This document shows, in pieces, positions 17,593-26,053 of a stretch of DNA of 64,000 nucleotides (within the stretch, counting starts at the first letter, position 1; each line of letters begins with the position of its first letter). The notes under the pieces were generated by a model. The model saw nothing but the letters and a program-made list of their open reading frames with translations, made no database searches and was not told where the DNA came from. Source of the stretch: Methylotenera sp. (GTDB lineage Bacteria > Pseudomonadota > Gammaproteobacteria > Burkholderiales > Methylophilaceae). The stretch is taken from NCBI GenBank assembly GCA_030652995.1, contig JAUSAG010000035.1:1-64000 (forward strand). The letters are read 5' to 3'. Position numbers and translations under genes: made by a program.

Positions 17593-18008
17593 TAGGGTCC
17601 GGAAGTAATGTCGGCGGTGCACCACATTCGGCACCAATGTCTGAGATTAACACTACACCGTTAGTGGATGTGATGTTGGTGTTATTGGTGATTTTTATCA
17701 TTACCGCACCATTGCTGACGCATGCTGTAAAAATTGATTTACCACAAACAAATAGCCAGCCTATCCATGAAAAGCCAGAAGTGATTTCTGTATCTATTGA
17801 TGCGTCAGGCAAAATGTACTGGAATGACATGCCGTTAGTACAAGGTGAGCTGAAGCTAAAGTTAAAAGAAATTGCACAGAAGAAGCCACAGCCAGAGTTG
17901 AATATACGTGCTGATAAAGAAACCCGCTATCAAGTATTAGCTGAAGTGATGGCTGATGCACAAAATTCAGGTATCAGTAAAATGGGTTTTGTGAGTGAAA
18001 GTAAGTAA
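17589..18008 (+). CDS. exbD: ExbD, biopolymer transport protein
   Basis: Partner of ExbB. The 139 residues have a short cytoplasmic start (SEINTTPLVDVMLVLLVIFI) with the conserved membrane Asp in PLVDVMLVLL needed for proton flow, one membrane helix, and a periplasmic domain (LNIRADKETRYQVLAEVM). It follows exbB with an ATGA overlap and ends 6 bases before the PepSY chimera. Confidence 0.94.
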   Translation: MIGSGSNVGGAPHSAPMSEINTTPLVDVMLVLLVIFIITAPLLTHAVKIDLPQTNSQPIHEKPEVISVSIDASGKMYWNDMPLVQGELKLKLKEIAQKKPQPELNIRADKETRYQVLAEVMADAQNSGISKMGFVSESK

Positions 18009-18014
18009 TAAACG

Positions 18015-18644
18015 ATGAAGGTTCAATCGCTTAAAACTTGGGCTTGGGTGCACAAGTGGTCCAGCTTGATATGCACAGTGTTTATGCTATTGCTGTGTTT
18101 GACTGGCTTGCCCTTAATCTTTCATCATGAAATTAGCCATTTAATTGGCAATGAAGTCGAAGCGCCAGAGTTGCCAGAAAATACCAAATTGGCAAGTATG
18201 GACGATGTCTTGGAGAGTGCAAAATCACGTTATCCAGAGCGTGTAGTACAGTTTTTCTTTCGAGAGGTAGATGAGGATAAATCTTGGACGGTTAGCTTGG
18301 GTGATACGGCTACATCACAAGAAGGGAATAAGTTTGTTAAGGTAGACGCACGTACCGCTGAAGTATTACAAGAACCTAAATTCAACGAAGGTTTTATGCA
18401 TATCATGTTGAAGATGCACGAGGATTTATTCGCTGGATTGCCGGGGATGCTGTTTTTGGGCTTCATGGGTGTACTTCTGGTTGTTGCGATAATTACTGGT
18501 GCAGTGTTGTATGCACCATTTATGCGAAAGCTTGTGAATAATCTATTTGATAAATACGCTTTATTACAAAGCTTTGCATCAACAAATACGGCTTATGTAA
18601 ATGCGCCACGCACAGTAGGTTTCAATGTCAGATTAGATTTTTAA
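18015..18644 (+). pseudogene. Chimeric scar gene: truncated PepSY membrane protein joined to the end of a TonB-dependent receptor
   Basis: The 209-residue frame starts as a PepSY-associated membrane protein: helix near 17-38 (LICTVFMLLLCLTGLPLIFH), PepSY-like periplasmic part, and a second helix near 152-172 (FMGVLLVVAIITGAVLYAPF). Right after MRKL, where such proteins go on to further helices, the sequence becomes VNNLFDKYALLQSF and ends YVNAPRTVGFNVRLDF. That is the typical last strand pair of an outer-membrane receptor with terminal Phe. The likely history is a deletion that fused a PepSY gene to the 3' end of a lost receptor gene. It stays open and follows exbD by 6 bases, so it is probably still translated. 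Confidence 0.75.
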
Positions 18645-18713
18645 TCATTTATTTAGCAAGCCAACGAGTAAGACTCCTGTAGCCAGCGCAAACAATATAT
18701 ATAAGGAGAATTT

Positions 18714-20801
18714 ATGCACTATTCATTAAAAAATAAATCATTAGCAATGGCTATTTTGCTTGCTTTACCAGCTATTAGTTCGTATGCGGAAGAGGTCGAG
18801 TCCACGTTGCCAGAAGTGGCAGTGAGCGCGAAAAAAGATGAAAAGGAAGATAAATTTATCACGCAAGACAGGGCTACCAACGTTGGTAAAAGCCCCGTCA
18901 GCATTCAAGATTCTCCACAGTCAATCACTGTGGTGGATGTTGAGCAAGCACGTGAAATGGGTGCGTTGAACATTCAGGATGCGCTCACTTATAGCTCTGG
19001 CGTTTATTCTGGCAACTTTGGCTTTGACACCCGCATAGACTCTACAAGAATCCGTGGATTGTCCCCTTCATTGTTTTTGAACGGTCTGCGAACTCTCTAT
19101 GGGTTTTATAACAATACGCGTGATGATATTTATACGCTAGAGAGCATTGAAGTACTTAAAGGGCCATCCTCCTCACTTTTTGGGCAATCTGATTTAGGTG
19201 GTATTGTGAATCTGGTTTCTAAGATGCCTAAAGAGAAAGCGTCAAAAGAAATTAATGTGCAATATGGTATGTATGATCGTAAGCAAATCGGATTTGATTT
19301 CACGGGCCCAATCACTGACGATGGAACCTTGCTATATCGAGTGGTAGCGATGAAGCGTGATAGTGGCACTCAGGTGGATTATGTCAAAGATGATGCGTTG
19401 ATATTCATGCCTTCAATCACATGGCGCCCTAGTGATAAAACTAGCATCACTTTGCAATATTTACATCAAGACGTCGATAGTACTGTATCCGCACAGTTTC
19501 TGCCTTCTAGAGGTACGATACAATCGGCGCCGTTAGGCAAAATCTCAAGTAGCACCTTTGTGGGTGAGCCTGGCTGGGATAGATATGATATGAAACGAGA
19601 TGAACTTTCTTTGTTTGTGGATCAAAAATTTACTGACAATCTAAAGTTGGTAGCAAGCCTCAGAAAAACCAACTCAAGTTCTGAGACAAGAGAGCATTGG
19701 ACACGCGTTGGCGCTATTCCTGATAACGCAGGCAATATGCAAAGAACGATTCATACCGCTGATAGAAATACCCACGTTTTTTCTGCGGATACGCGCTTGC
19801 AAGCAGATTTAAACTTAGGTCCAACAAAACATATCGCATCATTTGGTGTGGATTACCAAGATGCGCTTTGGACCGAAAGTAACTTCGCCTCTACAACCTC
19901 TGCATTTGGGATTAATGTCTATAACCAAGTTTACGGAAATGTCGATTACAGTAAGTTAGTGGGTGCAGAAAGAAATAACAACAAAATTGTTCAGGCAGGC
20001 TTTTATTTGTCAGATCACATGGAGTGGGGGCCAGTGGTGATCTCAGCGGCACTTCGCCGTGATCATGCAACTAATACTTTATTGCAATTTAATAAGTCAA
20101 TTCCAGATACTGATGCGAGAAACTCGGCAACGACTGGCCGTGTTGGTTTAATGTATAGATTCAACAATGGCCTCTCTCCCTTCATCAACTATTCTGAAGC
20201 ATTTGTACCTAACTTGGGCGGCGATGGCGCTGGTGGTATTCTAAAACCTACAGAAGGCGAACAACGCGAGGCTGGTTTAAAGTTTCTATCTAATGATGGC
20301 AATTCATCGGCAAATTTTGCTACCTTTGAGATTGAGCAAATCAATCGGATTCAGCAAGGTGCTATTCCAGGTGGCGTAGAGCAAGTGGGTGCTGTGACCA
20401 AAGGCTGGGAGCTTGAAGCCAAACATAGAATTGGCAAACTTGAATTGATGGGTAATTACACCCGTATGAATGCTTTCAACGATACGACAAAAATAAGATT
20501 GCCTTATGTGGCAGAAAAACTAGGCTCGGCTTGGGCGCAATACCGCATCAATGAACATTGGCGTGCAGGCGTTGGTACCCGTTATATTGGCGATACGGTA
20601 GGTGGGGGCGGTTTGCCAACCGTAGATTCTGTCACCTTGTTTGATGCTATGGTTGGCATCAACTACGGTGCATGGGATGTCCGTGCCACGATAAGAAATA
20701 TTGCCGATAAAGAGTTTATTTCTTGGTGCCGTGGAAATAATCAAGACTGTGGCTTTGGCGAACGCCAAAACGCGGTACTTTCCGCCAACTATAACTTTTA
20801 A
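18714..20801 (+). CDS. TonB-dependent receptor, ferrisiderophore type
   Basis: A 695-residue outer-membrane receptor for an iron chelate. It has a signal peptide (LAMAILLALPAISSYA), a TonB box-like stretch near LPEVAVSA, a plug domain (SVQDSPQSITVV-like segment near 65, then VEVLKGPSSSLFGQSDLGGIVN near 145), and a beta-barrel with repeated siderophore-receptor blocks such as LKPTEGEQREAGLKF. The C-terminus is ANYNF, a proper barrel end. The FRAP/NPNL signature of heme receptors is not evident, which favours siderophore over heme. It follows an AAGGAG site and overlaps the next PepSY gene by one base. Confidence 0.9.
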   Translation: MHYSLKNKSLAMAILLALPAISSYAEEVESTLPEVAVSAKKDEKEDKFITQDRATNVGKSPVSIQDSPQSITVVDVEQAREMGALNIQDALTYSSGVYSGNFGFDTRIDSTRIRGLSPSLFLNGLRTLYGFYNNTRDDIYTLESIEVLKGPSSSLFGQSDLGGIVNLVSKMPKEKASKEINVQYGMYDRKQIGFDFTGPITDDGTLLYRVVAMKRDSGTQVDYVKDDALIFMPSITWRPSDKTSITLQYLHQDVDSTVSAQFLPSRGTIQSAPLGKISSSTFVGEPGWDRYDMKRDELSLFVDQKFTDNLKLVASLRKTNSSSETREHWTRVGAIPDNAGNMQRTIHTADRNTHVFSADTRLQADLNLGPTKHIASFGVDYQDALWTESNFASTTSAFGINVYNQVYGNVDYSKLVGAERNNNKIVQAGFYLSDHMEWGPVVISAALRRDHATNTLLQFNKSIPDTDARNSATTGRVGLMYRFNNGLSPFINYSEAFVPNLGGDGAGGILKPTEGEQREAGLKFLSNDGNSSANFATFEIEQINRIQQGAIPGGVEQVGAVTKGWELEAKHRIGKLELMGNYTRMNAFNDTTKIRLPYVAEKLGSAWAQYRINEHWRAGVGTRYIGDTVGGGGLPTVDSVTLFDAMVGINYGAWDVRATIRNIADKEFISWCRGNNQDCGFGERQNAVLSANYNF

Positions 20802-22069
20802 TGCGTACTTTTTTCACCATCGCCCATCGTTGGCTGGGCCTTATTACCGCGATCTTTCTGTTTATCACTGGGCTGACAGGCGCGGTCATCTCTTGGGATC
20901 ACGAGTTAGATGATTGGCTGAATGATCATTTGATGGTGGTCGCGCCTACATCAAATGACGCATTGCCAATATTTCAATTGGTGCAACAGGTTGAAATGCG
21001 TTATCCTCAACTTAAGGTGGTGTCCGTGCCCTTAAATATGGGGGCGGGTAAAAGTGTAATGTTGGGAGTTGCGCCCATCCTTAATCCTGCTACTCAGCAG
21101 TCTTATGATTTGGGGTTTAACGAGATATTTCTTAATCCGTATACCGGGCATGAGCTGGGCAAGCGTGATAGAGGTGCGGTATGGCCGCTCAGCAAAGAAA
21201 ATTTTGTATCGTTTTTATATCGGCTGCATTTTAGTTTGCACATTCCAGAATTTGCTGGGATTGACCGCTGGGGCATTTGGCTGTTAGGCGTCATCGCCAT
21301 TGTTTGGTTAGTGGATACTTTTATTGGATTTTACCTGACCTTGCCGAACAAGCGAGCCCCTATAGCCTTTCGCCAACATCATGTAAAATACCATGAAAAA
21401 AGTTTTAAGCAACGCTGGGCGCAGGCATGGAAAATCCGTTTGCCAAGCACCACTTATAAGTTGAACTTTGATATTCACCGCGCTTTTGGCTTATGGACGT
21501 GGCTGTTGTTGTTTATTGTCGCCTTTACGGCGTTTTCGTTAAATTTGCGGCGCGAGGTGTTTTTGCCTCTGCTTAGTCAAATCACCACGACAACACCCAC
21601 CCCATTTGATTTAAGAAAGCCACTTCCAAAACATGCCGTGGATTTAAGCCATATTGAATTTGAACGTGTGCTTGCATTGGCCAAGCAACAAGCCGTAAAA
21701 AAACAATGGAAAGAGCCTGCTGGTTCGATTTTTTTAAGTCCACGATTTCAACTCTACGCCGTCAGTTTTTTCACGCCAGAATCCGACCATGGCGTGGCAG
21801 GCGCAGGCAATAAACGGCTTTACTATGACCAGAAAACGCTGGCGTATCTTGGCGAGCGTTTGCCTTGGTCTGGCACGGTTGGGGATATTTTTGTGCAAGC
21901 ACAGTTTCCTCTGCATTCTGGCCGAATTTTAGGCTTGCCAGGTAGGGTGCTGATTTCGCTGATGGGCTTGGTCGTTGCCGTATTGTCTGTGACAGGCGTT
22001 TATATTTGGTATCGCAAGCGGTATGCTAGAGTGGTTGGTAAGCGGAGATTAGGCAGACTGAACGCATAA
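20801..22069 (+). CDS. PepSY-associated membrane protein (full-length)
   Basis: A 422-residue inner-membrane protein of the PepSY_TM family, often found beside siderophore receptors and proposed to reduce or process incoming ferric complexes. Helices near 8-30 (RWLGLITAIFLFITGLTGAV), 146-170, 218-240 and 375-400, with PepSY-like periplasmic segments in between. Conserved His residues (HRWLGL, DHELDDW, HFSLHIPEF, HRAFGLWTW) could bind heme, as proposed for related reductases. The start codon shares a base with the receptor stop (TAATG). This complete copy contrasts with the truncated one at 18015. Confidence 0.85.
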   Translation: MRTFFTIAHRWLGLITAIFLFITGLTGAVISWDHELDDWLNDHLMVVAPTSNDALPIFQLVQQVEMRYPQLKVVSVPLNMGAGKSVMLGVAPILNPATQQSYDLGFNEIFLNPYTGHELGKRDRGAVWPLSKENFVSFLYRLHFSLHIPEFAGIDRWGIWLLGVIAIVWLVDTFIGFYLTLPNKRAPIAFRQHHVKYHEKSFKQRWAQAWKIRLPSTTYKLNFDIHRAFGLWTWLLLFIVAFTAFSLNLRREVFLPLLSQITTTTPTPFDLRKPLPKHAVDLSHIEFERVLALAKQQAVKKQWKEPAGSIFLSPRFQLYAVSFFTPESDHGVAGAGNKRLYYDQKTLAYLGERLPWSGTVGDIFVQAQFPLHSGRILGLPGRVLISLMGLVVAVLSVTGVYIWYRKRYARVVGKRRLGRLNA

Positions 22070-22167
22070 ATTGAACATAAAATCGTCGACCTTACTTTGG
22101 ATTGCCCCATGCCTAACCGCCAACCCCAATATTAGGTAATCATCCTTATACGATTGTTGGGTCAAGT

Positions 22168-22404
22168 TTAGACTCGTTTGATTTGCCTCATAAGCCTATC
22201 AAATGATTGTTTTGAATTGCTCATGGCAAATTTTGCGTTCTGCGCATCGTTGAGAAAATTGAACATCCCCGTAAAAGACACTTCCTCTAGAAGTAGGCTG
22301 AGTGAGCTAATCACCAACTCGTATGCGTTATGTGTTTCAAAATAGATAACGCGACTGATATAGTTACCTGCTAATGTGACGTGACGGCATTGTTGATGAT
22401 GCAT
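22168..22404 (-). CDS. Small protein, family not recognised (paralogue 3)
   Basis: A 78-residue protein on the minus strand with an AAGAAGG ribosome site before its ATG. Its core (VIYFETHNAYELVISSLSLL) aligns without gaps with the proteins at 13681 and 15266. The N-terminus has MHHQQCRH, a possible metal-binding cluster, and the C-terminus is basic and helical (SFDRLMRQIKRV). It closes the iron island from the other side. No Fur box is obvious upstream. Function unknown. Confidence 0.6.
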   Translation of the reverse strand: MHHQQCRHVTLAGNYISRVIYFETHNAYELVISSLSLLLEEVSFTGMFNFLNDAQNAKFAMSNSKQSFDRLMRQIKRV

Positions 22405-22479
22405 ACATTAACCTTCTTAGATTGCTTGTTTGTGCTCGTATTCGTTAATTAAAAGTGTCCAATGTATGCACATTCTGCG

Positions 22480-22507
22480 AGAAACTGAGCATATTAGCGC
22501 AGTTTCT
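22480..22507. repeat. Short inverted repeat upstream of the minus-strand small gene
   Basis: AGAAACTG at 22480-22487 is inverted as CAGTTTCT at 22500-22507 in an otherwise empty 200-base intergenic region. It could be an operator or chance. Confidence 0.3.
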
Positions 22508-22600
22508 GCATACTCTGGTGCCATGAGTGTTTCACTCAAGGGCTAGCTTGGCTAAGTCTTGTGATGGCCTATTCATGTAAATCGTAGTTACATATAACAA

Positions 22601-22874
22601 TGAAACCATCACGGATGCGGCATCAGGGTATTCAGTGTCATACATACCATTATCTGAACTTGCATGGGCAGCATCTGACGCACACCCTAAATCTAAATGG
22701 GTGCCAGAAAATACGCTAAAACAAACTTTAGTAGAAGAAGGGTACACCATTAAAAAATTCAAAGTGGATGGTAATTGCTACGAAATCTACGGACGGAATA
22801 AAGAGGGTAAAAAGGTAGAGATTTATTTTGATACAAAGACCCTTGCGATTGTTAAGGCGGAAGTAGAGCGTTAA
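22601..22874 (+). pseudogene. PepSY-like periplasmic protein gene with degraded signal peptide
   Basis: The mature part (HPKSKWVPENTLKQTL.., FKVDGNCYEIYGRNKEGKKV) is a typical small PepSY-like domain of the kind encoded before cytochrome b561 genes. Upstream, an ATGAAA at 22601 is one base out of frame with it. Read in the domain's frame, the stretch TITDAASGYSVSYIP..LAWA looks like a Sec signal in which hydrophobic residues have been replaced by D, S, G, Y and E. Reading on from a GTG at 22635 gives a product without a signal. The next gene is broken too, so I call this a decaying gene; translation from the GTG cannot be excluded. Confidence 0.6.
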
Positions 22875-22926
22875 CGGCGTTCGAAGTGGCTAAGTTAAAA
22901 TCAAGATAGTCACCTAAATTATCATC

Positions 22927-23391
22927 ATGAAGTGGACACTCACTGTTCGTATCACCCATTGGTTATTAGCTATAGGTGTTATTACAAATCTGATTAATGA
23001 AAGTGGGTCGATACATCGTTTTATTGGCTATGCTTGTGTTTTATTGGTGTTATTGCGTCTAATGGATGGGCTTTGACTTACGAGCGTAGAAGCTTCTAAA
23101 TTACATTTGCCTAGACTTAATGCGGTTAAGGTACACATCCAATCTGTTTTCTTTAATCGGCACAACCTCCATGATAAACCTCTGTATATTGGTTATAACC
23201 CGTTAGGGCAATATGCTGTTTATATCATGTGGACACTTATTCTGTTACTGGGCTTTACTGGGTGGCTTAGCCGTACAGATCAATTTTGGGGCGAAGACTG
23301 GCCTGTTGATTTACACCAAACGTTATCGAACGTATTGCAATGCATGGTAGTGCTGCACTTGATGGCAGTCATGTTGTTATCAAAAAAATAA
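22927..23391 (+). pseudogene. Cytochrome b561-family membrane protein with an in-frame TGA
   Basis: From ATG 22927 the frame gives MKWTLTVRITHWLLAIGVIT.., a b561 first helix with heme-ligand His in THWL, then a second helix (RFIGYACVLLVLLRL). A TGA at 23074-23076 interrupts after 49 codons. The same frame continues unshifted with TSVEASKLHLPRLNAVKVHI.., a third helix (YIMWTLILLLGFTGWLS) and a fourth with His (VVLHLMAVML), ending at TAA 23389. The full frame of 154 codons is near the family's usual length. One base change explains the break. Confidence 0.82.
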
Positions 23392-23459
23392 GGTAAAAAC
23401 TTAGTCAGGGCGATGATTCGCTGTCAATAAGTGCGTTTATGAAGCTAACCGTAAAATGG

Positions 23460-23891
23460 TTAACTGTTTATGTAAACCTGCAATTGCTTTATCAGTTCCT
23501 GTTGATAGGTAATGGTTTCTTTCACCAAGTCGCCAATTGAAAGCACGCCGATCACTTTGCCATTTTCAATGACAGGTAAATGGCGAATACGTTTTTCTGA
23601 CATGAGCGACATAGCCTCTTCTACAGTGTCGGTTGGCTTGGCCAAAAGCACTTTATCAGTCATTACCTCTTGAATAGAGGTTGTTTTAGAAGACCGTCCT
23701 TTTAGAATCACTTCACGTGCGTAATCACGTTCTGAGAAAATGCCTACGAGCTTCTCGCCTTCCAGCACCACCAAAGCGCCGATTTTATATTCGGCCAAAA
23801 CAACTAATGCATCAAATACAGGACGATGTGGGGCAATTGAAATAACTTCTTTATATTTTTTGCTGTCTAGTAATTGTTGAAGTGTTTTCAT
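23460..23891 (-). CDS. CBS-domain pair protein
   Basis: A 143-residue soluble protein made of two CBS domains (residues about 10-65 and 75-130; GALVVLEGEKLVGIFSERDY and RIRHLPVIENGKVIGVLSIG). Together they form a Bateman module that binds adenine nucleotides such as AMP, ATP or NADH. No effector domain is attached, so it may act in trans. A GGGAG site precedes the ATG. It faces the MarR operon divergently with 136 bases between starts; its own promoter is not clear. Confidence 0.9.
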   Translation of the reverse strand: MKTLQQLLDSKKYKEVISIAPHRPVFDALVVLAEYKIGALVVLEGEKLVGIFSERDYAREVILKGRSSKTTSIQEVMTDKVLLAKPTDTVEEAMSLMSEKRIRHLPVIENGKVIGVLSIGDLVKETITYQQELIKQLQVYINS

Positions 23892-23989
23892 GGGAGTCTC
23901 CTAAATAAAGGCTAAAGTAACGGAAGAAAGGTTTAAATATACACTAATTAATATTTTAACCAATCACCTAACCCTAATTTAGGCATCCC

Positions 23990-24017
23990 TTGACATAGTT
24001 AGTCAACTAACTATAAT
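23990..24017 (+). promoter_or_regulatory. marR promoter with operator in the -35/-10 spacer
   Basis: TTGACA (23990-23995) and TATAAT (24012-24017) are near-consensus with a 16-base spacer. The palindrome TAGTTAGT-CA-ACTAACTA (23996-24013) fills the spacer exactly and overlaps the first two bases of the -10. This is the expected autorepression site for the MarR protein encoded immediately downstream. Confidence 0.82.
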
Positions 24018-24027
24018 GTGCCTAACC

Positions 24028-24534
24028 ATGTTGCAATTAAGAGACCTCCCCACTACAGAAGTTTTAACCAAGTTCGCTGAACGTTATCCAGATGCGGATA
24101 TTACGGCGGTATCCAGTTTTTTGCATTTATTGCGCGTAGCTACTGATTTATCAACAGCACTGGATACTTGTTTAAGCAAGTACGGCTTATTGCAAGGACG
24201 TTGGTGGGTATTGATTTTACTTATGCGTGAAGAATCAAGAACCTCTACACCTTCCGCGTTAGCGGATAAAGCCGGCGTTACACGTGCCACCATGACTGGG
24301 CTTATTGACGGATTAGAACAAAGCGGTCTGGTAGTACGTGTGTATGCAAAAGATGATAGGCGGAGTGTATTAATAAGCCTTACCGATGCGGGCCAAGCCA
24401 AGCTCGATGTTGTGATGCCCGACTATTACCGTAGATTAAGGCAGTGTATGCAAGCTTTGGATGAAGAAAAACGTAGCCAACTGCAACAAATGTTAGGGTT
24501 GATCAATTCAGGTATTTCAGCATTTATTGAGTAA
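24028..24534 (+). CDS. MarR family transcriptional regulator
   Basis: A 168-residue winged-helix repressor with the MarR core: LLQGRWWVLILLMRE, the recognition region (LADKAGVTRATMTGLIDGLE) and the wing (AKDDRRSVLISLTDAG). The ATG at 24016 overlaps the TATAAT box, so it cannot be the start if that promoter is used. The next in-frame ATG at 24028 begins MLQLRDLP and lies only a few bases from the expected transcript start, so the mRNA would be almost leaderless. It precedes a SnoaL-like protein and an EamA transporter and probably represses them in response to a small molecule. Confidence 0.9.
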   Translation: MLQLRDLPTTEVLTKFAERYPDADITAVSSFLHLLRVATDLSTALDTCLSKYGLLQGRWWVLILLMREESRTSTPSALADKAGVTRATMTGLIDGLEQSGLVVRVYAKDDRRSVLISLTDAGQAKLDVVMPDYYRRLRQCMQALDEEKRSQLQQMLGLINSGISAFIE

Positions 24535-24572
24535 GCACTTTTCAGTCAGTAATTATTATAAAGGATTTAACT

Positions 24573-24950
24573 ATGTCAACGATTCAAACACAAATTACCG
24601 CTATCAATGCAGCATTTGATCAGGCTTTTAATACAAAAAATGCAGTAGCCATAGGCCAGCTTTACGCCGACAATGCGGTGGTGATGCCAGCGCCCGCAGG
24701 TGAACCTGTATTAGGTTCTGCCGCGATTCAAACATTCTTTGCAGGATTGATTGCCGCTGGTGTGATTGACCACCAGTTAACATTGGTAGAAGCAGTTGAA
24801 GACGGCAACTTGGCTTATCAACGCGGCAACTGGGCAGGTGCGATGATGAACGAAAAAGGTGAAAAGCAAACATTTGGCGGCAATGTGCATCTGGTGTATC
24901 GTAAGCAAGCTGATGGCAATTGGAAAGCTGTGACGCATATTTGGAATTAA
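24573..24950 (+). CDS. SnoaL-like/DUF4440 family protein
   Basis: A 125-residue protein of the NTF2-like superfamily, with the helical start (ITAINAAFDQAFNTKNAVAI) typical of DUF4440 proteins, LYADNAVVMPAPAGEP, and a final strand WKAVTHIWN. Such proteins form cone-shaped dimers that bind or isomerise small hydrophobic ligands, but the ligand is unknown. It lies between marR and the EamA gene with an AAAGGA site. Confidence 0.83.
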   Translation: MSTIQTQITAINAAFDQAFNTKNAVAIGQLYADNAVVMPAPAGEPVLGSAAIQTFFAGLIAAGVIDHQLTLVEAVEDGNLAYQRGNWAGAMMNEKGEKQTFGGNVHLVYRKQADGNWKAVTHIWN

Positions 24951-25029
24951 TGCCAATTTTGAGTAAGGCTAGAATATTTAAGGTGAGTATGGCGATAATA
25001 TTTAGCAATAACAAAAGTTTTTAAAATAT

Positions 25030-25947
25030 ATGCAAAACAGCAGAAAAATCGCCATTCGAGCATTCGCCGCACTCATGTTGCTCACAATTATCTGGGGCTA
25101 TAACTGGGTGGTGATGAAAAGCGCATTGGCTTACGCCGGTGCGTTTCAATTTGCGGCATTGCGTACGGTAATCGGTGCACTTTGCCTGTTTGCAGTATTG
25201 CTATTGATGCGTAAACCAATGCGCGTGAAAGAAATACCCACGCTGATTTTGCTAGGAGTTTTACAAACAAGCGGTTTTACTGGATTGTTAATCTGGGCGT
25301 TGGTGGAAGGTGGTGCAGGAAAAACCGCTGTTTTAACTTATACCATGCCGTTTTGGGTGATGGTGCTGGCCTGGCCAATGCTGGGCGAGAAGTTGCGCGG
25401 TTTGCAATGGCCTGCAGCTATATTATCAACCATGGGTATGTTGTTTATATTAGATCCGCTACATTTAGGCACAGACACTTTTAGCATGTTTCTCGCGGTG
25501 TTGTCAGGTGTATTTTGGGCATTGTCGGTCATTGTTGCAAAGAAATTGCACCAACGTTCACCGAGTCTGGATTTATTGTCACTCACCGCTTGGCAGATGT
25601 TGTTTGGCTCTATTCCGTTAGTATTTGCTGCGTTAATCATCCCAGCACCATCCATTCAATGGACGCCCTATTTTATTGGCGCGGTTATTTTTAATGCGGT
25701 GTTTTGTAATGCGCTGGCGTGGGTATTATGGTTGTACGCCTTGCAACGTTTAAGTGCCGGCGTTGCCAGCATGTCTTCTATGCTTGCGCCGGTTATTGGC
25801 GTCATGGCGGCTTGGGTGCAACTCAATGAAGTCCCAGTGTTAATGGAATCTATTGGGATGACCTTGATTGCTGCATCGCTTGTGATTATTTCCATCATCA
25901 GTATCCGCAAACATACCCCTATTGACCCTGCCATGGCTCAAGACTAA
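25030..25947 (+). CDS. EamA/DMT family permease
   Basis: A 305-residue drug/metabolite transporter with ten predicted helices in two EamA repeats (residues about 15-145 and 160-295). The first begins with LLTIIWGYNWVVMKSAL and the second with LAVLSGVFWALSVIVAKK. Substrate unknown; relatives export amino acids, nucleosides or drugs. It is the last gene of the marR unit, 79 bases after the SnoaL-like gene, so it is a plausible target of the regulator. Confidence 0.87.
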   Translation: MQNSRKIAIRAFAALMLLTIIWGYNWVVMKSALAYAGAFQFAALRTVIGALCLFAVLLLMRKPMRVKEIPTLILLGVLQTSGFTGLLIWALVEGGAGKTAVLTYTMPFWVMVLAWPMLGEKLRGLQWPAAILSTMGMLFILDPLHLGTDTFSMFLAVLSGVFWALSVIVAKKLHQRSPSLDLLSLTAWQMLFGSIPLVFAALIIPAPSIQWTPYFIGAVIFNAVFCNALAWVLWLYALQRLSAGVASMSSMLAPVIGVMAAWVQLNEVPVLMESIGMTLIAASLVIISIISIRKHTPIDPAMAQD

Positions 25948-26053
25948 AAAGCTGAGCCATGTTATCTGAATTGCATAATTTGGCGTTTACTTAAGCACAT
26001 GTTAAGCCCTGTGATAAAATCAAACCTATTTGATTGTATTAAAGGTTAGAGAC

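Noticed and set aside
22532-22762. 76-codon minus-strand frame over the PepSY-like remnant
   Set aside because: The plus strand carries a recognisable domain with family residues; the minus frame does not.
24016-24027. Upstream ATG of marR (24016) as the start
   Set aside because: It overlaps the TATAAT box and would lie before the transcript start.
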